Below, in pieces: positions 1 to 12,300 of a DNA stretch of 64,000 nt (position 1 is the first letter of the stretch; the number at the start of each line of letters is the position of its first letter). The position numbers and the translations under genes were made by a program. The notes under the pieces were generated by a model that saw only the letters and a program-made list of their open reading frames with translations, was not told the origin of the DNA and did no database searches. This stretch comes from Enoplolaimus lenunculus (taxonomy: Eukaryota > Nematoda > Enoplea > Enoplida > Thoracostomopsidae), in assembly GCA_030248215.1 (NCBI GenBank), contig JASANG010000984.1:1-64000 (forward strand), written 5' to 3'.

Positions 1-79
1 ATATGTTGCTTCAAGAACAGTTCGTATTGCTCTTTTATATGCCAACCAGTAACCTGGACGCTGTTTAAAGTAACATGGG

Positions 80-1590
80 GCCCCTAAACCTAAGCCTAAA
101 CCTAAGTCTAAGCCTAAGTGTAAGAATGAGCATATTCATAAGCCTAAGCCTAAGCGTAAGAATGAGCATATACATAAGCCTAAGCCTAAGCGTAAGAATG
201 AGCATATACATAAGCCTAAGCCTAAGCGTAAGAATGAGCATATACATAAGCCTAAGCCTAAGCGTAAGAATGAGCATATACATAAGCCTGAGCCTAAGCG
301 TAAGAATGAGCATATACATAAGCCTAAGCCTAAGCGTAAGAATGAGCATATACATAAGCCTAAGCCTAAGCGTAAGAATGAGCATATACATAAGCCTAAG
401 CCTAAGCGTAAGAATGAGCATATACATAAGCCTAAGCCTAAGCGTAAGAATGAGCATATACATAAGCCTAAGCCTAAGCGTAAGAATGAGCATATACATA
501 AGCCTAAGCCTAAGCGTAAGAATGAGCATATACATAAGCCTAAGCCTAAGCGTAAGAATGAGCATATACATAAGCCTAAGCCTAAGCGTAAGAATGAGCA
601 TATACATAAGCCTAAGCCTAAGCGTAAGAATGAGCATATACATAAGCCTAAGCCTAAGCGTAAGAATGAGCATATACATAAGCCTAAGCCTAAGCGTAAG
701 AATGAGCATATACATAAGCCTAAGCCTAAGCGTAAGAATGAGCATATACATAAGCCTAAGCCTAAGCGTAAGAATGAGCATATACATAAGCCTAAGCCTA
801 AGCGTAAGAATGAGCATATACATAAGCCAAAGCCAAAGCGTAAAAATGACATAGACATCAGCCTAAGCCTAAGCGTAAGAATGAGCATATACATAAGCCT
901 AAGCCTAAGCGTAAGAATGAGCATATACATAAGCCTAAGCCTAAGCGTAAGAATGAGCATATACATAAGCCTAAGCCTAAGCGTAAGAATGAGCATATAC
1001 ATAAGCCTAAGCCTAAGCGTAAGAATGAGCTTACACATAAGCCTAAGCCTAAGCGTAACAATGAGCTTACACATAAGCCTAAGCCTAAGCGTAACAATGA
1101 GCTTACACATAAGCCTAAGCCTAAGCGTAACAATGAGCTTACACATAAGCCTAGGCCTAAGCGTAAGAATGAGCTTATACATAAGCCTAAGCCTAAGCGT
1201 AACAATGAGCTTACACATAAGCCTAAGCCTAAGCGTAAGAATGAGCATATACATAAGCCTAAGCCTAAGCGTAAGAATGAGCATATACATAAGCCTAAGC
1301 CTAAGCGTAAGAATGAGCATATACATAAGCCTAAGCCTAAGCGTAAGAATGAGCATATACATAAGCCTAAGCCTAAGCGTAAGAATGAGCTTACACATAA
1401 GCCTAAGCCTAAGCGTAAGAATGAGCATATACATAAGCCTAAGCCTAAGCGTAACAATGAGCTTACACATAAGCCTAAGCCTAAGCGTAAGAATGAGCAT
1501 ATACATAAGCCTAAGCCTAAGCGTAACAATGAGCTTACACATAAGCCTAAGCCTAAGCGTAAGAATGAGCTTTAAAACAAAGCCTAAGCG
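80..1590. repeat. Tandem array of a 36-bp unit built from GCCTAA-like hexamers
   Basis: About 42 copies of a 36-bp unit. Each unit is six hexamers: two of AAGCCT followed by AAGCGT, AAGAAT, GAGCAT and ATACAT. The first 750 bp are almost homogeneous. A degenerate unit lies near 825-870. The part from 1020 to 1580 mixes in variants with GAGCTTACACAT and AACAAT. Because 36 is a multiple of three and the unit lacks stops, several frames on both strands are open, but this is not coding. Positions 1-79 look like the end of a related dispersed element (ACCTGGACG type), cut by the window edge. Confidence 0.95.
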
Positions 1591-1807
1591 TAAGCAATGA
1601 ACGGCAGTTTCAACGCGATCCACTAAACTGTCATCTTGTGAAGCCGGTTTAACTTGAATGAAACATTTTTTGCTCGATTCGTACTTTTAAAAGCAACAAA
1701 TTAAAACGCATCGTGCGCTAACAACAGACTCGGTTCATCAGTAATTTTTTTGCACAAAACAATAACGCAAACCCATCTCAATTTGTAATAGCAACTATAG
1801 TGTAATT

Positions 1808-1990
1808 GGCGAAACGTTTTTCTGGTGGGACTGCAATAGAGTAAGCTTAAGCTTTAGACTATTTTTTTGCTTGGCGTAGGCTTAGGCTTATGCTAAGGAA
1901 TATGCTCATTCTTACGCTTAGGCTTAGGCTTAGGCTTAGGCATAGGGATATGCTTATACTTCTGATTCGGCCCTGTTCTTTACATTGGCC
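1808..1990 (-). mobile_element. TTAGGC-core hAT-like element
   Basis: Core of CTTAGG hexamers, with an end that reads GGCCCTGTTCTTTACATTGGCC. The left terminus is shortened. The 8-mer GTGTAATT occurs on both sides. Confidence 0.8.
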
Positions 1991-2601
1991 GAGTGTGTAA
2001 TTGAAAGCTTTATATTTTGAGAAATGAATGTAAATTATGATTTTCATAGTCAAAAAACAATTAATGCCGAACCGAATTTAAAACAAGTTGAATTTTAAAT
2101 TCAAAACAACGGATCAATCGTGTATACCTGATGAGCAAGCAAAACAAATTTTAATTTGAAAAATATTTACTGACAGTCGGCGCCTACTCGAGTCAAAATT
2201 AAGTTCAGTTCTGATGATACGTAATTATTTCAATGATAACACGAAAGTTGTTAAGGGTAAAATTTACAAAATTATCCCTACACTTCAATTCAAATTTCGA
2301 ACAAATAACCAGTATATGTTGTCTCAGTGCCGGCGGAAGCGTCCCCAAACCCCCAACTACGGGGGGGCGATACCTTGTTGTGTCCCACTTTGGCAAACTA
2401 AAAATTTTTTCGATGACCACGAAGATATAAAGGTGTGTAAAACACTTTATAGGATGCCCACTCGGACCTGTTGTGGTGAAAGGCTCCGGCTATCCTAATG
2501 CCGGCCATGTATCTTCTAGAGGAATTCTGTTTGGTGAACGTTGGTGCCGAAAAAAACGACTAAAATAATGGTTGTTAAGGTATCAATGGCGTGTGATTAC
2601 C

Positions 2602-2907
2602 GGCCCTCTATAGAACAAGGTCGGAGCAGTAGTATAAGCATATTCCTAAGCATAAGCCTAAGCGTAATGATGAGCGTATTCCTGAGCCAAAGCCTATTAA
2701 GCCTAAGCCTAAGCCTAAACGTAATGATGAGCGCATTCGTGAGCCAAAGCCTATTAAGCCTAAGCCTAAGCCTATGCGTAATGATGAGCCTATTCCTGAG
2801 CCTGAGCCTAAGCCTAAGCCTAAGCCTAATCAAAAAAGCTAAAACCTTAATCTGACTCTGTTACAGCTCCGTCGGAAAACGATCCGGCCCCGTTCTTTAC
2901 ATGGGCC
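2602..2907 (+). mobile_element. TTAGGC-core hAT-like element
   Basis: GGCC termini, GCCTAA-type core with an internal repeat near 2680-2790, and the CTCTGTTACAG segment near the right end. The flanks TGATTACC and GATTTACC suggest a target duplication. Confidence 0.85.
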
Positions 2908-3528
2908 GGATTTACCGGTAAATCAATAAGACGTAACTATCTATGCTGCCTCGAAACGACCTTACAATTAAGCGTACTGGAACAGCAATGTTTTGATATT
3001 TTCGCTGCTATATCTTCAAGTTCGGAAACTTCACCTTATATCTTGTGCGATAATAATTAGACAGCTCTCAAGTTTAAGCTAAAATTATTGAAGATTATTT
3101 AGATTTGAGTGAAAAATGTTACGCTTAAGGCATACCAAAAAGTTTTGCGACGATATGAACACACTTAACAAACTTAATTAATAGCTTGGAAATGATAGCT
3201 TGAGATATAATCTTATAACTTGGGTAGTATACGCAGAATCGTTTGAAAAAAACAGTTACTTTTGATAAAAAATTTACAACGAATGGTTTGTTATGTTACC
3301 GACTGAAAAGATTTTAAAGCTAAGAAACAAAATTTATGGTTGGAGGGGGGCGGTTGAGCCCTAACCTCCCGTTGGCTATAGCCTTGCCGTAAATCTAGAG
3401 TAGAGTCACGCTGAGCAGAACAGAGATTAATACAACAATAATGTTTTTAGGTTTTTAGTTGCAGAAATAACGGTTGTCTAAAAACAATTTTGAACTTCCG
3501 CTCGAAATCAGCAGTCGGATGTTCCAAG

Positions 3529-3789
3529 CAGGGTGCAACCGGAATTCGAGTTCCGGTATTTTTTCAAACTTCGGTTCCGGTAAATGGTAATTGCATCCTG
3601 GTTTCAAGGTTGTCCGCTGAAAATTTAAACTTGACGGGTACGGACAAATTTTGACAAAAGCGCTCAACCAAGGTGTAAACAGATGGCAAAAATAACAGAA
3701 ACCTAAACGGATAGTGATTGTAATAACAGAACCGGATACCGAGATTTATTGGGAACACAAGGCGGAAACGGATATCCGGTGACACCCTG
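3529..3789. mobile_element. Short element with CAGGGTGCAACCGG / CACCCTG termini
   Basis: Starts CAGGGTGCAACCGGAATTC and ends GACACCCTG, so it has inverted termini of the CAGGG type common in hAT elements. The interior is rich in CCGG/TTCCGG motifs. Similar CCGGTT-rich stretches near 7690, 18000, 20280, 25250, 46120 and 48600 look like relatives or fragments. Confidence 0.55.
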
Positions 3790-3998
3790 CACTCAACCGT
3801 AAATGTTTAGCACAATCCTATAAATTGCCAAGTTTTTGTGCCATAAGGCACTAGTGTAGTTTCAGAACCGGATACCGAAATTTATTGCAAACGAAAGCGG
3901 AAACGGATATCAGGTGACACCCTGCACTCAACCGTGAATGTTTAGCGCAGTTCTATAAAATATTAAGCCTTTGTGTCATAAGGCACTTGTTAAGTTTA
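3727..3998. repeat. Two-copy tandem repeat, period about 136 bp
   Basis: The stretch starting CAGAACCGGATACCGA at 3727 recurs at 3863, with the shared tail CACCCTGCACTCAACCGT and TCATAAGGCAC. The first copy overlaps the end of the CAGGG element. Confidence 0.8.
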
Positions 3999-4231
3999 GA
4001 AGCACAGATGCTGACCATTCCGTACGGACACGGATATGCCTTTCTAGGATATTTTATTAATTTTTTGAATAAATTTTTTTAGAATTAAAGCCTGTTTTAG
4101 TTTATAAGCCAATGAAAAAATGTTTATATACGATCTAATGTATTATCAGCATAATTTCCGTTCAGAGTGTCGATATTATGAACCTTTATTTCAAACTAGA
4201 AACAGGTATTAATGCTGCACGATAGCGGAGC

Positions 4232-4408
4232 GGGCCAATGCAAAGAACAAGGGTGGAACAGTATTATAAGCATATTCCTAAGCCTAAGCCTAACCTTAAG
4301 CGTAAGTCCAAGCGTTAAAATGAGAGCCCAAACTAAACTTGAGCCTAAACCTGAGCCTAAACTAACCCTGAGCGTAAGCCTGTGCGAAAAAATTATCCAA
4401 AGCCGAAA
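4232..4408 (+). mobile_element. TTAGGC-core element, incomplete
   Basis: Begins GGGCCAATGCAAAGAACAAG with a CCTAAG core. The right part is rearranged: it runs into CTGCAATAGAGTAAGCTT, which is an end in the opposite orientation. Confidence 0.7.
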
Positions 4409-4471
4409 GGTTTAAAGACTAAATTATGTCGAATAATTTTGCTCTTTGTAGGACTGCAATAGAGTAAGCTT

Positions 4472-4674
4472 GGATCCATGTAAAGATCAGAGACGGAACG
4501 TTTTTTTTTACACTACATTGGAGTAAAGCTCAAGCCATAGACTAGTTTTTTTACCTAGGCTTAGGTTTAGGCTTAGGCTTAGACATAAGCTCATTCTTAC
4601 GCTTAGGTTTAGCATTAGGCTTAGGCTTAGGAATATGCATATACTACTGTTACAGGCCTATTCTATATATTAAC
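4472..4674 (-). mobile_element. TTAGGC-core hAT-like element
   Basis: Begins GGATCCATGTAAAGATCAGA, then CTTAGG hexamers, ending CCTATTCTATATATTAACC. Confidence 0.8.
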
Positions 4675-4894
4675 CTCTCGTTGCATAAAATATCGTTGAA
4701 GAACAACTTATTTTCTAGAATGAACAAGCGGAAATTTCAATTAACTTTGAAGACTATTAAGTAGTAAAACATAGCTTGATATGCTTCGTAAGCGGTTTAG
4801 TTCCCCTATATGGTAATGTAGAAATAACAATTAATTATTTTCACTAAAATGGTAATAATATCGTCTTAGGTAAGCCAAAACCTTTGAAAACTTC

Positions 4895-4985
4895 GACCAA
4901 TGTAAACAACATGGGCGGAACAGTATTATAAGCATATTCCTAAGCATAAGCCTAAGCCTAAGCCAAGCAAAAAACTAGTCTAAAA
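4895..4985 (+). mobile_element. TTAGGC-core element fragment
   Basis: Has the GACCAATGTAAACAACATGG end and a short CCTAAG core, and stops after AGTCTAAA without the second terminus. Confidence 0.7.
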
Positions 4986-5028
4986 CAATTAATACAGTCA
5001 GCGGGTTAGTTATTTCAGTGCTTATAGT

Positions 5029-5207
5029 AAACATTACCCTGCTGTTAATTGACTTGATTCATACGCTGAGTTAGGTTGATTCCGGGTGAGTCAATTCAGA
5101 AAAAGCTGAATCATCTCAGAGTGCTGAGTTCTGATAGACCTAATTCAGGCTGGATGATTCAACTTATTCAGAGTTAAAATCAATTCACTGGAATTTACAG
5201 CGCAAGC
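5029..5207. mobile_element. Foldback element of the AACTCA type
   Basis: Degenerate copy of a foldback family whose termini are CACTGTAAATTCCAGTGAG. The interior is rich in TGAGTTGATT and its complement, ending GGAATTTACAGCG. Confidence 0.6.
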
Positions 5208-5343
5208 GTTTCCCAGCGTGCGGTACCTTAAGATCTAGCAACAAATCTAATAATCACTAATTATAATTGTCACAATACACATATAAAAATAAAAATCGTG
5301 CTAACAATAACGACAAGTGTGTATTATAGCGTTGCATAAATGT

Positions 5344-5452
5344 GTTCCTAAGCCTAAGCCTAAGCCTAAGCAAAAAATGTAGTCTAGAATGTAAAATCTA
5401 CTCTTTTACACACCCACCAGAAACCTGGACGCCCCTTAAAGTAACATCGGCC
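5344..5452 (+). mobile_element. TTAGGC-core element, ACCTGGACG subfamily, truncated
   Basis: CCTAAG core followed by the subfamily-specific end CCACCAGAAACCTGGACG and TAACATCGGCC, also seen at 55539-55737 and 1-79. Confidence 0.75.
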
Positions 5453-5479
5453 GAGGCCTGTTCGCTAACGAAACAAGAA

Positions 5480-5570
5480 CACTTTAGGACTTAGGCGGCT
5501 TAGGTTTAGGATTAGGTTTCTGTTTAGGCTAACACTTCGGCTTACGTTTAGGCTTAGGGTTTAGCTTATT
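5480..5570 (-). mobile_element. TTAGGC-core element fragment
   Basis: Degenerate CTTAGG hexamers only; no termini seen. Confidence 0.5.
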
Positions 5571-5744
5571 CTTTGTGAGCAGTCTGCAAAAATTCATACG
5601 AGCCAAACTAACGCTATTTTTAATTCTTTTCGCATTTCTACCTGTAAGCCGGAGAAACTTGGAAATGAATTTCTTGTGTAGCAAAACGCAAATATTAAGT
5701 AAACACTTTTTAGCGATTGGCAACAACGACATTCAATATTGACT

Positions 5745-5915
5745 AGCCAGCCGGTTTTGCGTAATACGCAAAAGTTAGCTAATGCACAAACATCTGCATG
5801 CAGATTTTCTTTTCATAGAACAATCAAGTTTAGGTATTTAAGAATTGATTGCAAAGTAACGCTATAAACTTGCCAAAAATACGTTTGTGGGTCATTCCAG
5901 CTTTAATTATGTATT
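5745..5915. repeat. Dispersed repeat shared with an ERM intron
   Basis: About 165 bp resembling 36660-36842: GCGCAAAAGTTAGC-like start, TGCATGCA, and a GGGTCATTCCAGCTTT end. Its type is unknown. Confidence 0.6.
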
Positions 5916-6303
5916 AGATATAACCCATTTCTTCAGAATGCGTAAAGCGTTTTGTATTTTTGACACGCTTTAAAGACTATTTGATTACGTCTGAACATTT
6001 TTCCCGTTCCGGTTTCACGGGAGATTGGATAATGTTTTCTGTACACCAACCGTGTCGTACTAAGACTGTTGTGATGCAAGTGGTTCATTTGAAGCTTACA
6101 ATGCATGTTCAGCCCCATTGCTGGAACATAAATCGAGACTATTACCATAATTCCAAAAAGTTTTCTGTCTTCGACGACTTTGGCCAATCAGTAAATATTG
6201 AGAAATTTGCTGAAAAACACTTTAAAATTGTGCCGGTTAAAACTCAAAATAGTATCCTATCAAAACATCGTGGAGCCGCCATAGAAATCGTCGAAAATAA
6301 CAT

Positions 6304-9300
6304 TTAAAATCGTACAAAATTTGCCGGAAAATATCCTTGTCTTCCTGGGACATCGCCTTCTGACGCCCGACCTCCCACAAGCCATCCTTTGTTCGACTCA
6401 TCTGTCGATGTAACAATAATTATATCGCCTTTGTTGAACGAAATTTCTTCACGTGATTGCGCTTTGTATCGGTGTATAGCGACTGCCTATAAAAAATTAA
6501 TATTTTAGTTTCAAAACGTCTTCCACAATGCTTGGGCCCATGTAAAGATCAGGTGCGAAACGTTTTTCTGTGGAACTGCAATAGAGTGGGACTTCAATAG
6601 AGTAAGCTTAAGTCTTAGACAATTTTTTGCCGAGGCTTTAGACGAATTTTTTTGCTTAGGCTTAGTCTTAGGCTTCTTAGGTTTAGGCTTAGGCATAAGC
6701 TCATTGTTACGCTTAAGTTTAGGCTTAGGAATATACTTACACTCCTGTTACGACCCTGTTTCATACATTGGCCATGTTCTATATATTGGCCATAACTTGC
6801 TACATCTGAGCGTTAAAACTTACTGCTACTTACGATTTCGTTTTCGCAAACGAGAGTAAATACGCTCATACTTTATATTATTCAAAACGAAATCAGGCCA
6901 ATGTGCGTTTAAACTAAACCAGAAAAACTGTACTGCTCTCTAATACCTTAAGCTAACTTGATTTAAGCTTAAGGTGATCCAGTAACATTAAACTAACTTT
7001 CTAAATTAACTAAACTAACGAATAGGTTTACGCTTAAATTCATCTAAAATCCTACATATTTTCAGTTTAGCTAAACTAACCGAACTTTATACACATAATT
7101 CTCGGCTGCACTTGTGTTTTATACTAAAAATAAGTTTACTTAAACTCGTGTTAAATCTTAAAAACACGTTAGTTTGACAAGTTAGTTAAGCTATATTTTA
7201 AGTTTAAAGTTTTTAGAGAGTGATTATAAAAATATTAAAAGTAAACAATAACCAACTGTTAGTAGGTTTCAATATTTAAATTAAAAACATTATATGTTAA
7301 CAATTTGGTTAATTTAAAAATAGACGAAAAAATTACTCACCTTTTTAATATTTGACGGATCAGCCACTGGTGGTTGTGGTTCTGTTGCCTTCTTCTTATT
7401 TTCCTAAAACATGAAATGAATGAACTAAAAGTTGAGCACATACTGGAGTACAAATGTATTTTGAGTCTGTAAAATATTGCTATTGTAGTGTAGCATAGCA
7501 AGCCAAATCAAGCGTTAACTAACAAAATCAAAATTGAAGCCAACTATCCGTGACTAATATGCAGTCGCGTAGCCATCTCACCATACTAGGGGAGGCTGAA
7601 AAGTTTTCAGGATAGGCATACAAGAGTTTTCGTTGATTTACAAGCAAGGTTGAAAATTTTCTAATGGGGGCCAACATTTACCCAGTAAGGCTGACGGCAA
7701 CGTGCAACCGGAATTCCGGTTCCGGTTCTGGCATTGTTTCACCTTCCGGTTCCGGTAAATTTTAACCGGAATTCAAAAATTCCGCTATTTAAATTTGGTA
7801 TGTGGAAATTAAGAAATTTTACTAAAAATGACGATAAAAATTGAATGCGTATAGTAAGTATATAAACCTTGACAATCGCCGAAAATAACCATGAAAAAAA
7901 GCTTGCGAGCGAAGAGAGCGAGAAGTCGAACGCAATTTTAGTACTAAATTTGAATATAAAAAATGTTTCGCTTTGAATACCGAGGAGAGCGGACAGAGGC
8001 CTGAGTCTGGGTGGCTTCCGTTGGATTTGATAATCCATGCGTACCTTTTCGGAAATTTGTTTTCGCAACTGTTGTGGACTACTGCCAATCGAAGCTTTCC
8101 GTCTCAAAGATGGAGATCCTGCTGGTGATGGATAATCAGCACTGCGTCGTTTGTTATGCCCTGGACTGCGCGTTTGAGTAGTAGTAATTGGATGCTTAAA
8201 ATACAGCTAACATTGGTTCGACTAACGACATTCGGCCCATGTAAAGATCAGGGGCGCAACGTTTTTCGTGTGGGACTATAAAAAGTTAGCTTAAGTTTTA
8301 GACTAATTTTTTGCTTGGGTTAACCTAAGGCTTATGCTTACGCTTAGGGATACGCTTATTCTTACGCTTATGCTTGGGTTTAGGCTTAGCTTACGCTTAG
8401 GTTTAGGCTTTGGCTTACGTTTTAGGCTTAGGCTTAGGAATATGCTTATGATATTCGTTCGCCCCTGTTATTTACATAGTCTCGGCATTCGATGTAGCAA
8501 AATTGCGTTTACAGAAAAAATCAAACTTTAGATAAAATTTTTTTTGCGTGTGGCGTAGCGGAAATAAAAATTGTTTTAACCTATACGATATGTTCCACTA
8601 TGGTTATTCAATAAATTTTGAGTCAACAATTAGAGCCAATGTATAGAACAGGGCCGGATCGTTTTCCGTAGGGGCTGTAATAGAGGCCGTGTAAGTTTAG
8701 ACTAATTTTTTTGCTTAGGCTTAGGCTTTTGGCTTAGGAATAGGCTCATCCTTACGCGTAGGCTTAGGCTTAGTCTTAGGCTTAGAAATATGGTTATACT
8801 ACTGTACCGACCCTGTTCTATACATGGACCACAATTCGAAAAGGCATTATTTAACATATACTTCAGTTATTTGAAACAAGTGTCTTTTGAGTTGAATTTC
8901 TTCAAGCAATGCTTTTGCGTCTTTACTCAACGATTGAGGCAAACTTGACATCGCGCGTTCTCGGGCAGCCGAAACGGACTCTGTCTCGGTTTTTTTCGAC
9001 ACCAACAAACTTTCGTCAAATAATTGTGGTTCTAAAAACAAGGTTACTCTCTAAAAGTTTATTAAATTTAAATTATAGCTAAACTAAACTTGAATATTAG
9101 TTGAAGTAAAACTCAAATGGCGGGACGCACTAACTAAACTAGAATTTTAACTTTTACTTAAACTAACATATTTTTAAGTTTAACACGAGTTTAAGTAAAC
9201 TTATTTTTGGTTTAAGTAACAAATTCAGCTCAGAAATTATGTGTATCTTATAGTTCACTAAGCTTAGCTTAAACTAAAGATACGTAAGATTTTAAATTAG

Positions 9301-12300
9301 TTTAAGAGTAAACTAACCTTTTAGTTCAGTTGATCTAGAAAGTTAGTTTAATACTGCTGAATTAGTTTAAGCTTAACCCTTTCTCACATGAATATTTTCT
9401 ATTTCCCCTGAGACTTACTTTTATGCTAGGATTCGAACTCCAGTGACTGGCGTGGGAGGCGTATACCATCATCACTCAGCTATAGGAGCTTGACGCTCGA
9501 GCCCGAGGGGGCTCTCACGTCTTGTGGTGATTTAGTACTATGTATACGTGTTGCAATTGTTAAACACGGTGCGATATATACTATTTAACGTATATACAAT
9601 GCGCTGAGTTGCCACCAGGCAACTCAATGTGAGAAGGGGTTAAATCAAGTTAGTTTAAGCTTTTAGAGAGTACATATGTTTAATATAAACTGTAAAACAG
9701 TCGGTGTAAATTTTAAAAGGCTGTGTTTCCGAAATCCTACCTAAGTACAACTTAGTACTTAACTACATGCTAAGTAACTTAACGATTTTGTCTGTTTTAA
9801 AAGCGTACTTAAGTTAAGTAAATAATTAAGTTGCTGACTAAAACTTGATAGATTATAACTTTTCCATGCAGGCATACTAACCTTTGCCTAATTGAAACTA
9901 TTGACTCACGGTGTCTTCTTAATATAAAGCAAAACTATTACTTATTTGTTATGACGATGGCTGACATTTGGCATTTATTTGATTTTGCTCGAAATTTATG
10001 TAAGTCGTCCACTTAAGTAATTACTTAAGCATAAAAGTAAATACATAAGTAAGATTTCAGAAACCCAGCCATTGAGTATTAAAAATAACGAACTTTTTGA
10101 TATTTTAATCACCGAAACGATATTATGCAGGCATTTACAATTTGAAATTTACGCTGCGTCACCAGGAACGGCATGACGTGGGATTAAACGAGTGGAAATT
10201 GCCACTCGTTAACCTCACCTCACCACGTCGTTCCCGATGGCGCAACGTAATTTATTATTGTAAATGCTGCAGCAGTCTCGCTTTAAACCAGCGATGAAAT
10301 ATGACACTGGCTGTAACGTAAAATCGTTAAAATACTTGCTGTTTTGGCGTATTTGGTAAATTTTCAACCATATCATGTATTTGTCCAGAATACCATGCGT
10401 AATATTAGACACCTTTTCCTAAGCTCGAGCCTAAGTCTAAGCCTTTACCGTAATTAAATACAGGGGAAAGTGTACAAGAGCAGTAATATATTTTTTCTTC
10501 TCAAAAATGGTTTAAATTCTTTACCATGGCCCATGTACAGATCAGGGACGGAACATTTTTCTGTGGGACTGCAATAGAGTAACCTTAAAGTTTAGACTAT
10601 TTTTTGCTCAGACGTACGCTTAGGTTTAGGACCATTTTACGCTTAGATTTAGGCTTAGACTTAGGCTTACGAATATGCTTCTACTTAGTACTGTTCCGAC
10701 TCTGTTCTATACATTGGCCCTAACCATTAGCATCGTATTTGTAAACATAAACCGGTTGATTGTCTCCAAACACACAAACGGCAATAAAATGATCATGTGC
10801 ATGAAACGAAACATCTGTCACAGAACAAGCATGAGATGCAAATCGTATTTTGGTCAGTAACACCCCTAAAATACGTGAGAAAATATTTTAACGCTAACCC
10901 CCTACTTACATTAATCAAGATGTTAATACCCTCCTTCCAGCTGGGTTGGTGTAAAAATTTATTTATTTTTTATTTGGACAATTATTCAGCATTAAAAATA
11001 AGATTAATTTTAATTTTTGGTCTCGGTTTTGGAATTGGCTGACCATTTGACCAGTATCAGCGAATAGAAATTAACTTATCACTGACAAAATTAAAATCTC
11101 ATTTGGCGTCGCTCAAATCTGTTAGTAAATTTCCGTACGGACATAACGGGGAATTGCACACGGCCACGGGTAATGTGTTGTGAATTAGTTGGGCTGATGT
11201 ATAGAACAGCGCCGGATCGTTTTCCGGAGGGGCTATAATAGAGTCAGTTTAAGCTTTAGACCAATTTTCATCCTTAGGCTTAGGCTTAGAAATATGCTTA
11301 TACTACTGTTCCGGCCTTGTTCTATACATGGGCCATTAGTTGCATGTCATCTAGATAACATTATTTTATATCACGCTTATAGTTGCAAGGTTTATATTTA
11401 GGGAACGTTTAACTTTTTTTATTGTTTTGTACACCCTTGGAAAAAACGGAAAAAAAATGAAAAAACATTTCTTCCGGTAAATTTTTTCCAGCCAACAACC
11501 CTATAAATACATATATTATATATTATGTATACTCGTGTCTACACACGAAATAAATTGTCTGAAAAATTCTCCTACTTTCTTAGATTTTCAACACATAAAT
11601 GTGTGGTATTTCAGACATTAGTAGCCTTGAACAGCTGAGAAATTCGTGTCTGAAATGGTTAAAATATTAATGTTGTATATTCAAAAAAATTACTGTTGTC
11701 GATATTTATAAGACATAAATGGCTTCCTTTCAAGAAATAATTGTCTTATATTCAAGAATACATTTTCTGATTTTTATGTATGTAAAAAGGTGGTGCTTCG
11801 TTAATATTCTTAAAAGTGTATAAAAATAATCTAATTTCAAAGATATTTCTGGTTGAGCTTAGGCTCCCGCCAGCCTAAGTTGACGTCTCGGACGTATCTT
11901 AGCTTGTAAAATTAGGGTATTTGGTTGAGTTTTAGCCCACGGAGTCGTTTTCCTGGAAAATATTTGTCTTGTATTTCAGACATATTTGTCTTAAATGTAC
12001 GAAAAATCTGTCATATATTTCGGTAAGAATTGTTTTAATCGTTCACGAAACAAAGTCTTTAATTCTTTTAAGTCTGAAAAATTTCAACTGTTTTCATCGT
12101 TCACGAAACAAAGTCTTTAATTCTTTTAAGTCTGAAAAATTTCAACTGTTTTAATCGTTCACGAAACAAAGTCTTTAATTCTTTTAAATCTGAAAAATTT
12201 CAACTGTTTTAATCGTTCACGAAACAAAGTCTTTAATTCTTTTAAGTCTGAAAAATTTCAACTGTTTTAATCGTTCACGAAACAAAGTCTTTAATTCTTT

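Noticed and set aside
80-1590. CRISPR array or true chromosome end
   Set aside because: The units abut without unique spacers, the genome is eukaryotic, and unrelated single-copy genes follow. The hexamers are imperfect and interrupted, unlike a simple telomere tract.
65-1623. Long open frames of up to 495 codons on both strands with a 12-residue repeat
   Set aside because: They are a by-product of a 36-bp satellite without stops; several frames are open on both strands and no start, splice or composition signal supports a protein.
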